Shown here in pieces: positions 11,163 to 22,650 of a stretch of DNA of 64,000 nt. The stretch spans positions 251,529,113 to 251,593,112 of the forward strand of contig CM062289.1 of the NCBI GenBank assembly GCA_031216915.1. Reading direction: 5' to 3'. The translations under genes and the position numbers were made by a program. The DNA comes from Pictodentalium vernedei. Its lineage: Eukaryota; Mollusca; Scaphopoda; Dentaliida; Dentaliidae. Below the pieces are notes generated by a model. That model was not told the origin of the DNA. It made no database searches and saw only the letters and a program-made list of their open reading frames with translations. Position 1 is the first letter of the stretch; each line of letters opens with the position of its first letter.

Positions 11163-12128
11163 TCAGTTGATGGCAGTCGATGGCAGCCAGGTGATACTTC
11201 CAAAAAGCCCAAGTGCTTTCTTGTGGATCATTGCCTCAAGCGGAAGAAGCCCTGGCAGAATAAAAATGGCAGTATTGTTGGCAAGAGAGAGTAGTTGTTT
11301 AATCATTTTTCTGTGGTGTCGCTCTGGGGTATCCAGTTGTTTTCCTTCTGGTAAAATGACTTCCAAGGCATATGTATATAAGGGTATAATGTAACATAGG
11401 AAAAGTGCAAAAGCCGTCTTCCGATCTACACCATTCTCACCATGCAAGCTAGCACCCATAAGACCATAGGCCGCTCGAGTAGCTTTTTTAATGTCATCAA
11501 CTGAGGCTTGCTGCTGTCCTCTCTCAGTGCGCTGAATTCCCATATGGGTAGTCTGTTTAACAATTGGCATCTCTTTTTCATCAATATACCAATCTCTGTC
11601 TTCTTGTACTTTCTTTTTTGTAGTCTGTACATTCAATATGACGCTTTTCGGTGGTTGAAGCAGATAACCTTCTTTGTTGCTGTAATCGTAGCAAGTATCG
11701 ATCATTCGTTGTAATTTGTCAGGATATGAGCTGAGTAGGGTGACGTCATCCGGACACGTAGGAGATGATATATTAATCTTACCACTGATAGTTGCAGATT
11801 CACTGATTGATATACGATTCAGTGGGTCATTAATGTAGACTTTATATGGGTCAGCACTCAAGACACCGCCCTGGCGTACACCTTGTTTATTGATATAGGT
11901 ATTGCTAAGTTTGCCTTTCCATTTAACTGCCGTTGTGGAGTTTTCATATAATTTGTTCAACATAAGCCTCTCCATATCTTCAATACCAATCATAAACAGT
12001 TTCTTCAATAGGTTATCATGGATTACGACATCAAACGCTGATTTAGCGTCAAGAAAAGCAACATATGATGGTCTGTTAATGTCCATATTGTGCCGATACC
12101 ATTCCTCGACTATCAGAGCACAGTTCAT
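11163..12128 (-). pseudogene. LINE reverse transcriptase fingers/palm piece
   Basis: The 321-residue fragment shows RT motif A (FLDAKSAFD, residues 25-33), motif B (VRQGGVLS, 84-91) and motif C as CPDD (125-128, bases 11745-11756) where LINE RTs normally have Y/F-A-D-D. Both catalytic aspartates remain, but the preceding Tyr-Ala is Cys-Pro. The enzyme would prime reverse transcription at nicked target DNA. Frame breaks on both sides show this copy is inactive. Confidence 0.8.
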
Positions 12129-12141
12129 TGGAGATGAATCT

Positions 12142-12537
12142 TTAGTAAAGCCTCTTTGAAGTGGATTCTGGGCAGCAATTATATGCTTGTTGATCCTGTT
12201 TTTTTATAACTGCTTCAACAATTCGACACATTACAGGTGTGATGGTGATACCTCGATAGTTAGAAGCATTATTAAGGTCTCCCTTATTCTTGAAAATAGG
12301 GTTGAGAACCCCAAGCTTCAAAGAGTCTGGTAGTTTTTCAGAGTAGAAGAGGAGATTCATAATAATGGTGATGATGCTGTTTAGATATTGTCCGCCGTAG
12401 TACATGTGTTCTGCTGAGATACCATATAGATGAATAGCTTTTCCACGATTAAGCATCTTAATTGCACTAGCAATCTCAGTTTCAGTAACAGGTGTAAATT
12501 CATATTCACTTGTCGTACAGCAGAGATGATGAATCAT
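12142..12537 (-). pseudogene. LINE RT N-terminal (finger) piece
   Basis: Motif 1/2-type sequence KAIHLYGISAEHM and LGVLNPIFKNKGD...NYRGITI is typical of LINE RT regions before motif A. It joins the 11163-12128 piece after a frameshift near 12140. The region around 12565-12807 in another frame supplies the EN-RT linker. Confidence 0.75.
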
Positions 12538-12564
12538 ATATTTCTCTCTCTTTGTGTAGTTTAT

Positions 12565-12976
12565 TTAGTCATAATCAAGCTTAGTGTTTGGCGTACCAGT
12601 CGCCAGTTTGTAGAAATGCTCGTACCATCCTTGAAGGATATCGTCCCCGGAATATACATTCACACCGACATCTAGATCAGTAATATAGGAGTTGGTTCGG
12701 CCTCTCTGTCTTTGTATCAGCTTGTGGAAGAGTTCCATATCGGATGACCTGGCATCCATTATTTCTTGATTGACTTCATTACGATGAATGGCGTGATGTA
12801 CTCTCATTTCGCGTCTTAAAAACTGTGTCGTTAATTATTTCTGAATAACATAATGATTGTCAGCATCGGTTGGTCTACCATGTAGTTTCCACTCATAGAA
12901 GGCTTTTTTCTTTACCTTCACAGCTTCACAAATGGCCGGAGGTAGTCTTTTAAACTTCTTGCTACGTCTGATAATC
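12565..12976 (-). pseudogene. LINE EN-RT linker region
   Basis: One frame reads RRSKKFKRLPPAICEAVKVK...AFYEWKLHGRPTDADN near 12830-12970. Another (12565-12807) reads on to QGWYEHFYKLATG. These linker phrases are common between EN and RT in LINEs. At least one frameshift lies between them. Confidence 0.65.
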
Positions 12977-13650
12977 TTACGCTGTGGAGCAATTGAATTG
13001 GGAAGCATCCTTTAAGATGTTTTGTATTGACTGTATGTATTTCTCAGGATCTGACGACAAGTCTTGATGATCTGGAGGTGAAAGTTGAGATTCAACAGAC
13101 ATGCGATAAGTATCCTTATTGATCTTCTTCCAGTTATGTCGCCCTGAAGAAACAGTTTTTTCTTCTGTTATATATCTTTGTAGTATTTTCGTGTCAAGAC
13201 TAAAGCTGATTGGGAAATGATCAGAAACATTATGTTCAAGTTCAAGTCTTTTCACCCATTTAACACTATTCTCAATGTTTTTATGGAACAGAAAAAGTCA
13301 GTTGTTGAGGTATCACAACCTTTAGCATTGATAAAAGTCTTATCTGTTTTATAGGTCATTAAGTTCTTTTCTAATATAAATTCATTGATACATTTGGAAC
13401 GTTCACTACTGTCGTTGTGCAAGACATTTTCGTTCAAGTCACCACCAATAATGATATGGTGTGAACTGGAGTATTTCCCAGATATTTCATCCAGTTGTAG
13501 AAGACAGTTCTTGTATTCAGAAACATGGTCTTTCGATCCCTTACAAGGAAGATAAACATTTACTAATAATAGTGGGGGTTTGAGTTTTACCTTAATGAGA
13601 ACCAGTGCATGTGTGTTTTTGAGTTTGATTGGAGTTTCCGAACCTGAGTT
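12977..13650 (-). pseudogene. LINE AP-endonuclease domain pieces
   Basis: On the minus strand from about 13640: NVYLPCKGS...HHIIIGGDLNENV, then a frame break near 13255, then LELEHNVSDHFPISF. GGDLNxN and SDHxPI are the central and C-terminal catalytic motifs of the APE-type endonuclease that nicks target DNA. The N-terminal catalytic motif is not seen, so the 5' end is truncated or lost. Confidence 0.8.
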
Positions 13651-13689
13651 ATGGTACAGTCTGACTTAGAAATTATACAGTCTGTGGAC

Positions 13690-13765
13690 ACATTTTTTTC
13701 TGGAGCGTTTCTCAGCCATTTGTTTTCTAATCTTTTTCAACCTTGGCACAGAAGTTAACCACCAT
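13690..13765 (+). repeat. Pearl-type core repeat fragment right of LINE
   Basis: TGGAGCGTTTCTCAGCCATTTG and GGCACAGAAGTTAACCACC match 10225-10340. Confidence 0.4.
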
Positions 13766-13933
13766 GAGAACATGTACAGGTATGATTTTAAGTTTGATTG
13801 GATTTTGGATTTGTAGATCAGTACCGAATTTGGTTTGTATCTCAATCATACTAAAATACAGGTTAAGTTTGAATCGGGGTTTGGTACGATGTTATTGGTT
13901 GTATGAAAACAGTAGTTATATACAATTCGAAGA

Positions 13934-14360
13934 AGGGACATACTTTTTGCCGGTAAAAAGGACGGTATCCGGTAAAAAGGACGGTAAGTGTATAAAAACT
14001 ACGTTTTAAAGTACTAAATGTACCTCTGAATGTGTGAAAAGTGACAATTTAATGAAGTGTACGCAATAATAAATATATATAACGAAGATTAAGTATTGTT
14101 TGTTTTATTGTAGATTATTTTCAAGAGAAAATAGATCATTTCGCTATCGACACTGATCGACACGCCATTTTATGCAAGGAAAACAACGAATTAGCTGAGG
14201 TGCACGACGGGGTGAATATTATCATATTTGCTCAACGGAGGTGTAACTAATTCGTGTGCGTTACATTCAGATCTTTCTGTTCAGAAAGTTTTTTGGAGAG
14301 AAACCATTTATAATTTGAAAATAGTCAACAATAAAACAAACAATACCTAATCTTCGTTTA
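13934..14360. repeat. GGTAAAAAGGACGG-flanked MITE, copy 1
   Basis: A flank with two GGTAAAAAGGACGGTA units (13955-13985) precedes a body starting AATGAAGTGTACGCAATAAT at 14051 and ending in an inverted but truncated arm at about 14360. It is an inverted, near-identical copy of 29938-30418. Confidence 0.65.
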
Positions 14361-14891
14361 GTTTAAACATATTTTATTTGTCAAAATAAACAAAAAGGAT
14401 TGGACAACAAGTGCTCAACACTTAAAACACGTCCTCTCCTTTGTATACGATTAACAAGTAAATGCAGCATTTTTTCAATATATACACATCATAATAAACA
14501 ATACGCTATTCAAAATTGCAATGGTGTTAATATGGTAGATATTCAGCGAAAGAAAAGAGAAGGAAGAAAAGAGGGGGACTGATACCTTGTACTCATCAAA
14601 CAAATATCAAACTGTCTCCAGCCTACTCACCAGGCCGCAGCGCTCCAGAAGAGCCCCATCACTGCAAGGTGCATGCAGTGTTTTGTCATCACATATAAAG
14701 TAGGTAAGCTACGTCTAACGATATATCGTCATCTGACAACCACAATGCTCTCTCTTCCACTTGAAGACAGAACCCCATGGTTTTCACGTGACAATAGTAT
14801 ACACGTGACACTAATATATATGATCAGTTCCAACGTGTGTAGCTATTTCATAAACACGGTACGGGTAAGTCAAGATCCTCCAATCGTAGTT
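14361..14891. other. Unannotated stretch
   Basis: No supported exon or repeat. The short open frames have no recognisable motif. Confidence 0.3.
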
Positions 14892-15128
14892 AACACCTTA
14901 CCCATCAAGAAAGGCAGAGGGAATTTGCAACTAAACCTCTCGAATAACTATCCCTTTTTTATCCTCTGTACCAAAGACACAGCTCATGATTCCTCATTGG
15001 AACGAGCTGAACGAGCTCGCTCCAATTAGGAGACGCAAGCCATATTTTGAGGTTAAAAAAGAGAAGAAATTAGTGATTTTATGAATAGCGCTGGCAGATT
15101 TAGACCACTACTTCCTGCAAAGGGTTAA
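14892..15128. repeat. TTAA MITE with palindromic core, diverged full copy
   Basis: Starts TTAACACCTTACCC and ends CTGCAAAGGGTTAA. The core hairpin CATTGGAACGAGCTGAACGAGCTCGCTCCAATT is near 14994. It abuts the 3' side of the CR1-like LINE. Confidence 0.7.
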
Positions 15129-15257
15129 TCAGGCCAGTCACTATAAACGACCTGCACACTACACAATGGCTATCAGAGCAATTTTTCCAATGATGCGGCA
15201 CTGTCCACCATAGTAGACCAGCACTACATTATTTTCCGGGGGCCTGGAAACATAGAA

Positions 15258-15700
15258 CTAACTACCTCCTGAATGAATATTCTCAAAGGTATTGAATCGA
15301 TTGGTTGCTTTGATATACTTTTGTATTACTCGAAATAGATGGTCATTTGCAGATGGTGACATGTTAGGGATACCGTAGAGGATATCCGTAACAGAATTAA
15401 TTGTGATGTTGGCCAGGTCCTGTTGTAGTATTAATCTATTAATCTTCCATTGGTATACCTTGGGCAGACAAAAAAGTAGTGTGATGCGTCTTCCAGGCCG
15501 TTGCCACATGAGCAGTTTGGTGTGTCGTGGATATAATTTTGAAATTTGTCAAAATTTAAATCACTGCATGCATTACGTAGTCTGCAATGCAGTATATTCA
15601 TCTTTCTTGAACAGATTCCAAAATACGATGGTGGCCTACATACCTCGCTTTTGAAATACTTAGTAAATTCAGTTAAAGATTCCAGGTTCTTTATATCCAT
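15258..15700 (-). pseudogene. LINE ORF2 C-terminal region
   Basis: Two overlapping frames continue after 15719: LPMDIKNLESLTEFTKYFK, then a Cys/His cluster CSCGNGLEDASHYFFVCPRY, then a tail ending at the stop at 15258. VWNSLP-MDI and a terminal Cys/His knuckle are typical of CR1/Jockey-like ends. Confidence 0.7.
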
Positions 15701-15718
15701 AGGAAGTGAGTTCCACTC

Positions 15719-16663
15719 TCAGATACAAGATGGGATGAAAGAATTTTTCAATAATTCAGTGTGCATCAGAGGAATTTTTAAATTCGAACGAGCACGTGTG
15801 TTATATGGCGAGTAGTCCTGGAATGACTGGGGCAATAGTTCAAGGAGGTATTTTGGGGCATCCCCATGGATAATTTTGAAGAAGGTCACCATCTTATGCA
15901 ATTTTCGTCGTTGTTCTAGGGTTTCCCAGCCGAGTTCGAAAAATACTCTCGAAGACGGTACCGACCTAGTGAGTCCAGTTATTATCCTCCCGGCTTCCGT
16001 GTGTATTTTATCTGGTCTAGAAAGTAAGTAATCGGGGGCTCCGGCCCATACTACGTCTGCGTACTCTATTATTGGAAGTATAAAAGACTTGTACATTATT
16101 TCAAGAGTTTTTCTGCTCAGTGTAAATTTAAGTCTTCTCAACTGGGAAAGCCCAGAGTTAGCTTTCTTGCATATGTTGGAAATATGTGTATTCCAGTTCA
16201 ATTCAGCTTGTAATGTTAATCCGAGGTGTGTATGTTCAGTTGTGAGATCCAGAAGTGTCCCCCCAAATCTCACACCTGGACTCACGGCAACTGCTTTTCT
16301 GGTAAAGAGCATAACCTTGGTTTTTGATGGGTTAAATTTTTCGAGCCACTGCTGAGCCCATTCTAATACAACATTAAGTTCATGATTAATATCTATACTG
16401 AGCTGATCAAGATCAGAATTGTTTTTTGTTATACATGTGTCATTTGCGAATAGCCTACACGAACCTGCAGAGGACATATATTCAGAAATGTCATTGATGT
16501 AAATCAAAAAGAGTAGCGGTCCCGTCACTGATCCCTGCGGTACTCCACACTTAACGGGGAGATAGTCAGAATAAGCAGAATTTATCATTACTCGTTGTTG
16601 ACGTTTTTTCAGATAGCTTTCGAACCATTCCAGGATGGATCCTGTAATACCATATTGCCTCAA
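15719..16663 (-). pseudogene. LINE RT palm/thumb with FAND active site
   Basis: The 314 residues include motif B (GVPQGSVTGPLL, 40-51) and motif C written LFANDTC (FAND at 72-75, bases 16439-16450). The family has FADD, so the first catalytic aspartate is replaced by Asn (codon AAT, explained by one transition from GAT). Thumb text (HTHLGLTL, IMYKSFILPIIEYADVVW) follows in frame. Even without the frameshifts, this copy should not reverse transcribe. Confidence 0.85.
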
Positions 16664-16776
16664 TTTAAAAATAAGCCCCTTATGCCAGACCCTATCAAAT
16701 GCTTTTGATATGTCACAAAAAACCTCTAGTGAGAAGAGACGGTTGTCATAGGCTAAACATAAGTTGTGGTAGATTT

Positions 16777-17454
16777 CTAGTAGCTGGAATACAGTACTGT
16801 GTTTCGGTAGGAAACCAGATTGTATTTAAAGAACAGATTATTGTTGTGAAAAGGGTCGAATACTTTCTTGAAAATAACCTTTTCCATGACTTTACTCACA
16901 CAACTAAGAAGAGAAACGGGCCTATAGTTGTTAGGGTCGTGGGTGTTGCCTTTCTTGAAGATTGGTATAACTGTCGCCAGCTTCCAGTCTGATGGATAGG
17001 TGCGAGAAGTAAGTGACTGCTGGAATAATAATAGGAATGGCTTGCATAATGTTTGTCGTGTCTCCTTCAGCATTCGATTACTGATGCCGTCATGGCCGAC
17101 TGCTTTATTGATTTCTAGCGAGCTCAGTATCTCGTAGATGTCTGCTTCCGTAACATTAATGTCGGAAAGAATTTCTGGGCTCTTGGAACGGAACACAGGC
17201 AAGTCATGTCCTTCGTCGTGGATTTCGCTATTTTTCAGAAAATTTGTATTAAGCAAGTTAGCCATTTGTTGATCACTGGATATAGTTACCAAATTTCCAG
17301 CGTCAGTCACAGTTTCAAGGTGCTGAACTTGAGACTTACTATCAAAATTACATAATAGTTGTTTAACGGTATGCCAAAACGTTTTCGGGTCGCGATTTAT
17401 AGAGAGAGAAGTGTCTAATTTAGAGTAGTATGTAGATTTAGCCTTTTTCTTCAT
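16777..17454 (-). pseudogene. LINE RT finger region
   Basis: NKAVGHDGISNRMLKE and KLATVIPIFKKGN...NNYRPVSLL are canonical RT motifs 1-2. A frameshift at about 16780 precedes motif A. In the next frame FCDISKAFDRVWHKGL (about 16665-16735) retains the motif A aspartates. Confidence 0.8.
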
Positions 17455-17511
17455 ATTATTTACCTTATTACGGATATGTTTATATTTTTCAAAAGTAGTG
17501 GAATTATTACT

Positions 17512-17880
17512 TTAAAGGGCTCGTTGCCTTAAGCGGTCTCTCTTCCGAATTTCCCGACGCTGTGCAGAATCGAACCATGGCTTATCAGATGGGCGGACAG
17601 TAATATCGTAGCACGGTATACATTCTTTTGCAATTTCGAGAAACCGTGTCAGAAAGTTGTGAAGTGAAGTGTCTAGGCTGTTGTTACTATTAATAATTGT
17701 TTGCCACTCTGTCTGGGATATAAAATTATTCATTTTAATAAAGTTGGCTATGTTATAATTCCAGACCTGTCTTGTCGTTGGTTTATGTTTTGTAATACCA
17801 GTCTGAATTGTCATGGAAATTGCCTTGTGGTCGGAGACCCCGAGGTCCAGTACGTCACAGTTCAAGACTGACATTATCAC
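17512..17880 (-). pseudogene. LINE endonuclease C-terminal piece
   Basis: LDLGVSDHKAISM carries the SDH catalytic motif that closes the AP endonuclease fold. The piece ends with RRSDKPWFDS-type linker text (PSDKPWFDSAQRREIRKRDR) and a stop at 17512. The initial residue is arbitrary. Confidence 0.75.
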
Positions 17881-18024
17881 TGACTATCATTGGGTCAAGT
17901 AAAGTACTTGAGTGAGAAGTGGTGCGCGTCGGTTCGGTTATGGTGTTTCTTAAGTTAAATGTATCAATAACCTCGTTGAGTGCACTTGATGGATTGAGAA
18001 GATCACTATTCAAGTCACCAGTAA

Positions 18025-18657
18025 TTACCAGAGATGGGTTAGTACAAAATGAGTCCTCAAATTGATTGCGCGTTCAAGTTTCACCCAGTAGCCCTCGGTA
18101 GAAAACTGAATTGAGCGATAAGCTACGCATAACATAAGTTTCATTTCGGTAGTGATTTCGGACCAAAGCATCGATTGATCAAACTCTAACCGAGGCATTC
18201 GTTTAAATTTGACTTGTTTAGAAAAATAAACTGCCACTCCCCCACCGTGTTGGTTCCGGTCTTTTCTCACTGGTGGAGAAAAGCCAGGGATCAACACGCT
18301 GTCGGAGCTAAAACTGGGATCCAGGTGGGTTTCAGTAAAAAAGATTACATCAGCATCATCAACATCTTCAACTATTAAACTTAGTTTGTTTCCAGTACTT
18401 CGAATATTATAGTGAATAACAGAGAGCGTTGCTATCTGGGTTGGGTTTGGGGGACCTGGGTTAACTTCTATGTCACCTGATATAAACGGAACACAGAAGA
18501 TAATACACGCAAGCAACTTCAGATGGACCTCGATTTTCGGTATTTTGTAGAACAACTTTTTTACAGGATGTTTTTTAACAGTGAGCCTACCCTTGAATGC
18601 AAGAACGTTGCAGTGATATCCAACAACCGCTCTGTACTGCTCTATACTGATCGCCAT
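18025..18657 (-). pseudogene. LINE ORF2 N-terminus: 2A-like leader and endonuclease start
   Basis: The ATG at 18657 has A at -3 and G at +4, a strong initiation context. Residues 48-60 are hydrophobic, and residues 61-69 are GDIEVNPGP, a 2A-like ribosome-skipping motif (D-x-E-x-N-P-G-P). Then LSVIHYNIRS...DVIFFTETHLD begins the AP endonuclease. A frameshift near 18060 ends the frame; the endonuclease continues in another frame with VITGDLNSDLL. Known 2A-bearing non-LTR elements place the motif at the ORF2 N-terminus, as here. Confidence 0.8.
18451..18477 (-). other. 2A-like translational recoding motif
   Basis: The codons read GDIEVNPGP followed by Pro. In characterised 2A peptides the ribosome skips the Gly-Pro bond. 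Here this would release a leader of about 68 residues from the endonuclease-RT protein. The motif is intact even though the element is broken elsewhere. Confidence 0.8.
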
Positions 18658-18893
18658 AGTTGTGTCAGCAGTTATTTGAAGAGTGAAGTGGCAGAGCAGC
18701 TGGAATTTGAGGCACGGCGGAAACTCTACGAATGGCGACTAGCGAGAGACAGTCTGGTGACATGGTGTTATGTGGTGACATGGTATCAACGAAATGAGGG
18801 AGCAGAGAAAGGCTGTAGAAGCAGACAATCAAATAAAACGTATTTACAAAAACTACCATAAAACACAACAACATTATGGCGTGTGATACGAAC

Positions 18894-18995
18894 CTGGGGA
18901 TATCGGCTAAGTGAAATGTATTGCAGAAGTTCGTTTATTATTGAGTTGCCTAGTTTGGGCACCAGTTTCGGCGGCTGTTTTACCGACACGGCCAT
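18894..18995 (-). CDS. Possible first coding exon of an unidentified host gene
   Basis: The ATG at 18995 has A at -3 and G at +4. Exactly 34 codons run to CAG followed by GTTCGT, a fair splice donor. The peptide starts MAVSVKQPPKLVPKL and is not one I recognise. It lies 240 bp upstream of the CR1-like LINE on the same strand, so it could instead be 5' sequence of that LINE. Downstream exons were not found. Confidence 0.28.
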
Positions 18996-20989
18996 TTAAT
19001 AAGGTGAGAGTACGGGACGTCGTGCTTTCCAATACAGTACGTGGTCAGTTTCCCCCAACACAACCACCCCCATGACGTTTCCACCCAACCAATAACTGCA
19101 AATTTGTTGCAAAGCACAACGATCACAAGCAAAGCTTCAGCCAATGGATCTCAGGGCTGTGCCCGGAGGTCCACCGGCTGAACATTGCCCGTGTTTCTGT
19201 CCATATGTACATAACTTGAAAGTGACACCTTGGGTGATAACACCACACCGCCGGGCGAACCAGCTACAACACATCCTCCACGAACTGTATATCGACTTTT
19301 TGTAGAATATTTCATCAGAAATATATCAGTTAGGTGTCCAACGATAAAGCGGTGATAATAGCATAGAGCACAAAGGGGCAAGAAGATGTTATCACTGGTT
19401 GATATGTAAAATACTTATAATATACCTCTGTATTACATTACAAAGTCCGAAAACCCGGACTCCGGATACATTAGAAAACATAGGCTGTCTTCAGCTTGGA
19501 GCTACATAGTAAGAACTTCTAAATTAGCTTTACGTGCGAGATAGCTCATTTAATAGAATCTTCATTCAAAAGTATAGATCAGGGGACAATATCCAGTCCT
19601 CCAACGCCCGGTTGGAAAGAGCTAAGCGTAATTTCCAACCAGGGGTCACAAAACTGGATGATGTCAATTGTTTTTCTACAAAATAAATTTTGTCTCCGGA
19701 TTGTGGTTTTTTTCATGAAAATTAGTGACGGAAATAACGGGTGGGGATTCAGACTTGAAATGCCCTGCTGGAAAACACAACAGGTGATTTCCATCCACGC
19801 ATCACATGAATCGATAAAAATGCAAAATATGTAAATATGCCTTACCACACCTCCGGGCGGACCGACACCAACTCTCGTTCGACAGTGAAAAGTTCGGGTT
19901 CGGTGCTCCTTCTTAACAAGCAGATATCTTGAATGAGGGCGAGTTTATTTATGTGTATTTGAATTCAGATTTGCAAGAGTAATATGACAACGCCAAGCCA
20001 GGAAAATATAAGGCACCCATGGGGTACATTTCCCTCTCGATAAAAATTTCACCTTTTTGGTCAAAGCTGAAGGATCACAAGAAGCCACTTACTGGTGAGC
20101 TACCGAATTAGGACGGTGATCCATCAACTGAAAACCCTCTGGCAGTTCTCATGCTTGTCTTCATAAATTATTAATTTAAGATATTATGACAAAGAACCGG
20201 ATGACATGAGTAACAACTAAGACCAAATGTGTTACTTCCAAATTCTGACAATGTGGAAGGGAAAGATTGTTTGAATTGGAACCTCTTGTAGTCGCTTCGC
20301 TGTGTACTGACACCAATTGAATAGTGAGTGAACGCTTTTCTTACAGTGGGCAGCTGCTACGAAGGTTGGATGTTTTTCCCTTCAGAAGGTGCTTATTAGT
20401 TTTGGAGTTGCTGATCAATATGACCCAGAAAGTGGAGAAAAATACTTATCACATTCTTCAGTACAAATCACGCCCTGAGTAATACGTGAGCGTCTTCACC
20501 CAACCGATGCAGGGGTGAACGCCAATCATTCAAATACAGACCGGAACGAATTTAAAACGCCTTCCAGCCAAACTTCGAAAACAAAATGAGACATTAATCA
20601 ATCAGGAAATACATGTTTTGATTATTTGTCAGCAATTCTGGGATTTAAACCTTATGTTCTAGTGCATATGGGAAGGGGGGGGGGGGGGGGGTTCTGTAAT
20701 GACTGGAAAGAGTTAGGTACATTCTCCTATTACTATCCCATTTATTATACAAAGAAGACTAAAAAAGTAAGTAATCTTAGTCTTATCAGAAATATATAGG
20801 AGGGGTGTGGACAAAAGAAAAAAGAAGACATTCAGCTTTGATCTTTTGTCAATAAAATAAATCTCATTAGGTGATTGCTTGGCTGGATATTTCTGAACGC
20901 CATTTCCTCCAAACATCACAACAGCGGATGTTGCCACTAGCTGATGATCGAAGACATATTTATCGGAAATTAGTGGGAGGCTGAAGATA
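18996..20989. other. Unannotated stretch
   Basis: No supported gene. A short hairpin-like phrase occurs near 19605-19645 (GGTTGGAAA ... TTTCCAACC). A poly-G run lies at 20676-20692. Confidence 0.35.
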
Positions 20990-22527
20990 TTGCAGTGTAT
21001 AGATATATATACTCACAACACACAAATATATGATGACCCTCCATCCACCCCCATACATACAAGTTCTCAAGCGCGTACGTACGGGGGGTGGGGGGGGGTG
21101 GCTTTCCTTGCCACTCCTGGGAAGCGACATTTCTATTTAGGTAAGTTGTCCTGAGTAACGATATCGTAACATTACGTAAACAAAGCATGTTCTGTTTATT
21201 AGTATGGGTAATAGTAAATAGGGCCTCGGGAATTGGGGATGGTTTTCACAGACACCACAGCAAATCATGGAAAATTTTCAATAACAGTAGTGACGAGCTC
21301 CAACCACAGCCACACTTGTCACTCTCGTCAATGAACTTTTGGGGCGTAGAATGGCTTTCAAATCTGTTTATATTTACAAATCATTTCTAGTTCTTGACGT
21401 CCAATTCAATAAAATAATTATGTTACAGTTAACTTGTTAATTTGATGGCTAAATTATTTTGGTGATCTGAATTTGTTATTCAGTATTTGTTTATTACAAA
21501 TTGTAGTAGAGTGCAGAGGGCACCTTCCAGCAATTTGCAACTAAACATATTTATTAACAAAAACAAAAAACAACTTATAAAGTGTATGAAAGCAAAGTAT
21601 TATTTGCGTTTGACTGAATGTGATACACGAGCAAAGAAGAAAAAGATATTCAAAGACATTTTTATCGGAACTTGGTGGGAGAGCAAAAATATGCGACGTC
21701 TAACTTGAAAGAAAATGCAGTTTCCGAATGGGTAACATGAGGAATGCTTGTAGTGCAATATATTTATATATATATTACACCACAAGCACTCCACATGCCA
21801 CCCATTCGGAAACTATTATATAAATATATACTCACACTCACAAATATATGATGACCCTCCCCCACCCCCATACTTGAAGTTCTCAAGCACGTGCGTACAG
21901 GGAGGGGAAGGGGGAGGGGGTTCCATGCCACTCCATGAGGAATACTTGTAGTGCAATATATTTATATATATATTACACCACAAGCACTCCCCATGCCACC
22001 CATTCGGAAACTATTATATATATATACTCACACTCACAAATATATGATGACCCTCCTCCCACCCCCATACATGAAGTTCTCAAGCACGTGCGTACAGGGA
22101 GGGGAAGGGGGGGTCCATGCCGCTCCCAGGTGGCGATATTCTAGTTGGGTAAGTTGTCCTGAGTAACAATATTGTAACATTACATAAACATAGCCTGTTC
22201 TATTTATAAGTATGGGTAATGGTAAATAGGATCTCGGGAATTGGGATGGTTTTCACAGACACCACAGTAAATCATAAAGAATGTTATACAATAACAGTAG
22301 TGGCGAGCCCAAAACACCACCACACTGGCCACTCTGGTCACTGGACTTTTGGGTTGAAGAATGGCTTTCGAATCTATATATATTTACAAATCATTTCCAG
22401 TTCTTGGCACATATTTACAAATCATTTCCATTTCTTGGCACAGGGCACTCTCCAACAATTTGTATCAAAACATATGTATAAAAACAAGTTTATAAAATGT
22501 ATGAAAGCAAAATATTCTTTGCTTTTA
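20990..22527. repeat. Local tandem duplication (two long copies and one short)
   Basis: About 20990-21720 is collinear with about 22010-22527 (CACAAATATATGATGACCCTCC, GTAAGTTGTCCTGAGTAAC, GGTTTTCACAGACACCACAG, AATGGCTTTC). A short copy of the first part sits at 21825-21940. The last copy is interrupted by the transposon at 22528; the first copy serves as an empty site near 21597-21625. No protein product was recognised. Confidence 0.75.
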
Positions 22528-22650
22528 TAGCCCAAGAACATTAGGTTTCACTAGGGAAAAAAATCGGAGAAAGCTGATTTTTTCAGGGAATGTCGAGTAC
22601 ATGTCACTGAACGATTAGACAAAAGTCCCCTAAAATCCCAGTTGAGCTTT
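22528..22650 (+). repeat. Transposon terminal inverted repeat, left
   Basis: Three blocks match the right end in inverted order: outer 18 bp with 14 identities, a 28-bp perfect block at 22556-22583, and 22621-22650. The spacer between the outer and perfect blocks differs in length between ends (28 versus 38 nt). Confidence 0.85.

Larger units (their letters stand above)
10500..13650 (-). mobile_element. Decayed APE-type LINE (unassigned clade)
   Basis: Read on the minus strand, the pieces occur in LINE order: endonuclease, linker, reverse transcriptase, C-terminal zinc knuckle. They are split among frames by indels and stops, so this is a dead copy. No ORF1 was found. No poly(A) or tail repeat was identified, so the outer limits are approximate. 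The clade is not decided from sequence alone. Confidence 0.85.
15130..18657 (-). mobile_element. CR1-like LINE, nearly complete ORF2, inactive
   Basis: Minus-strand order is ATG (18657), hydrophobic leader with 2A-like motif, AP endonuclease, RT, then C-terminal region. At least four frame breaks separate the pieces at 18025-18657, 17512-17880, 16777-17454, 15719-16663, 15431-15700 and 15258-15509. The catalytic RT motif is also mutated. The element ends against a TTAA MITE. CR1/Jockey group is my reading of GVPQGSVTGPLLFLIYINDI and SKAFDRVWHKGL. Confidence 0.88.

Noticed and set aside
18451..18477. Endogenous virus suggested by a 2A motif
   Set aside because: The motif is followed by an AP endonuclease and LINE-type RT. 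No capsid or viral polymerase is present.
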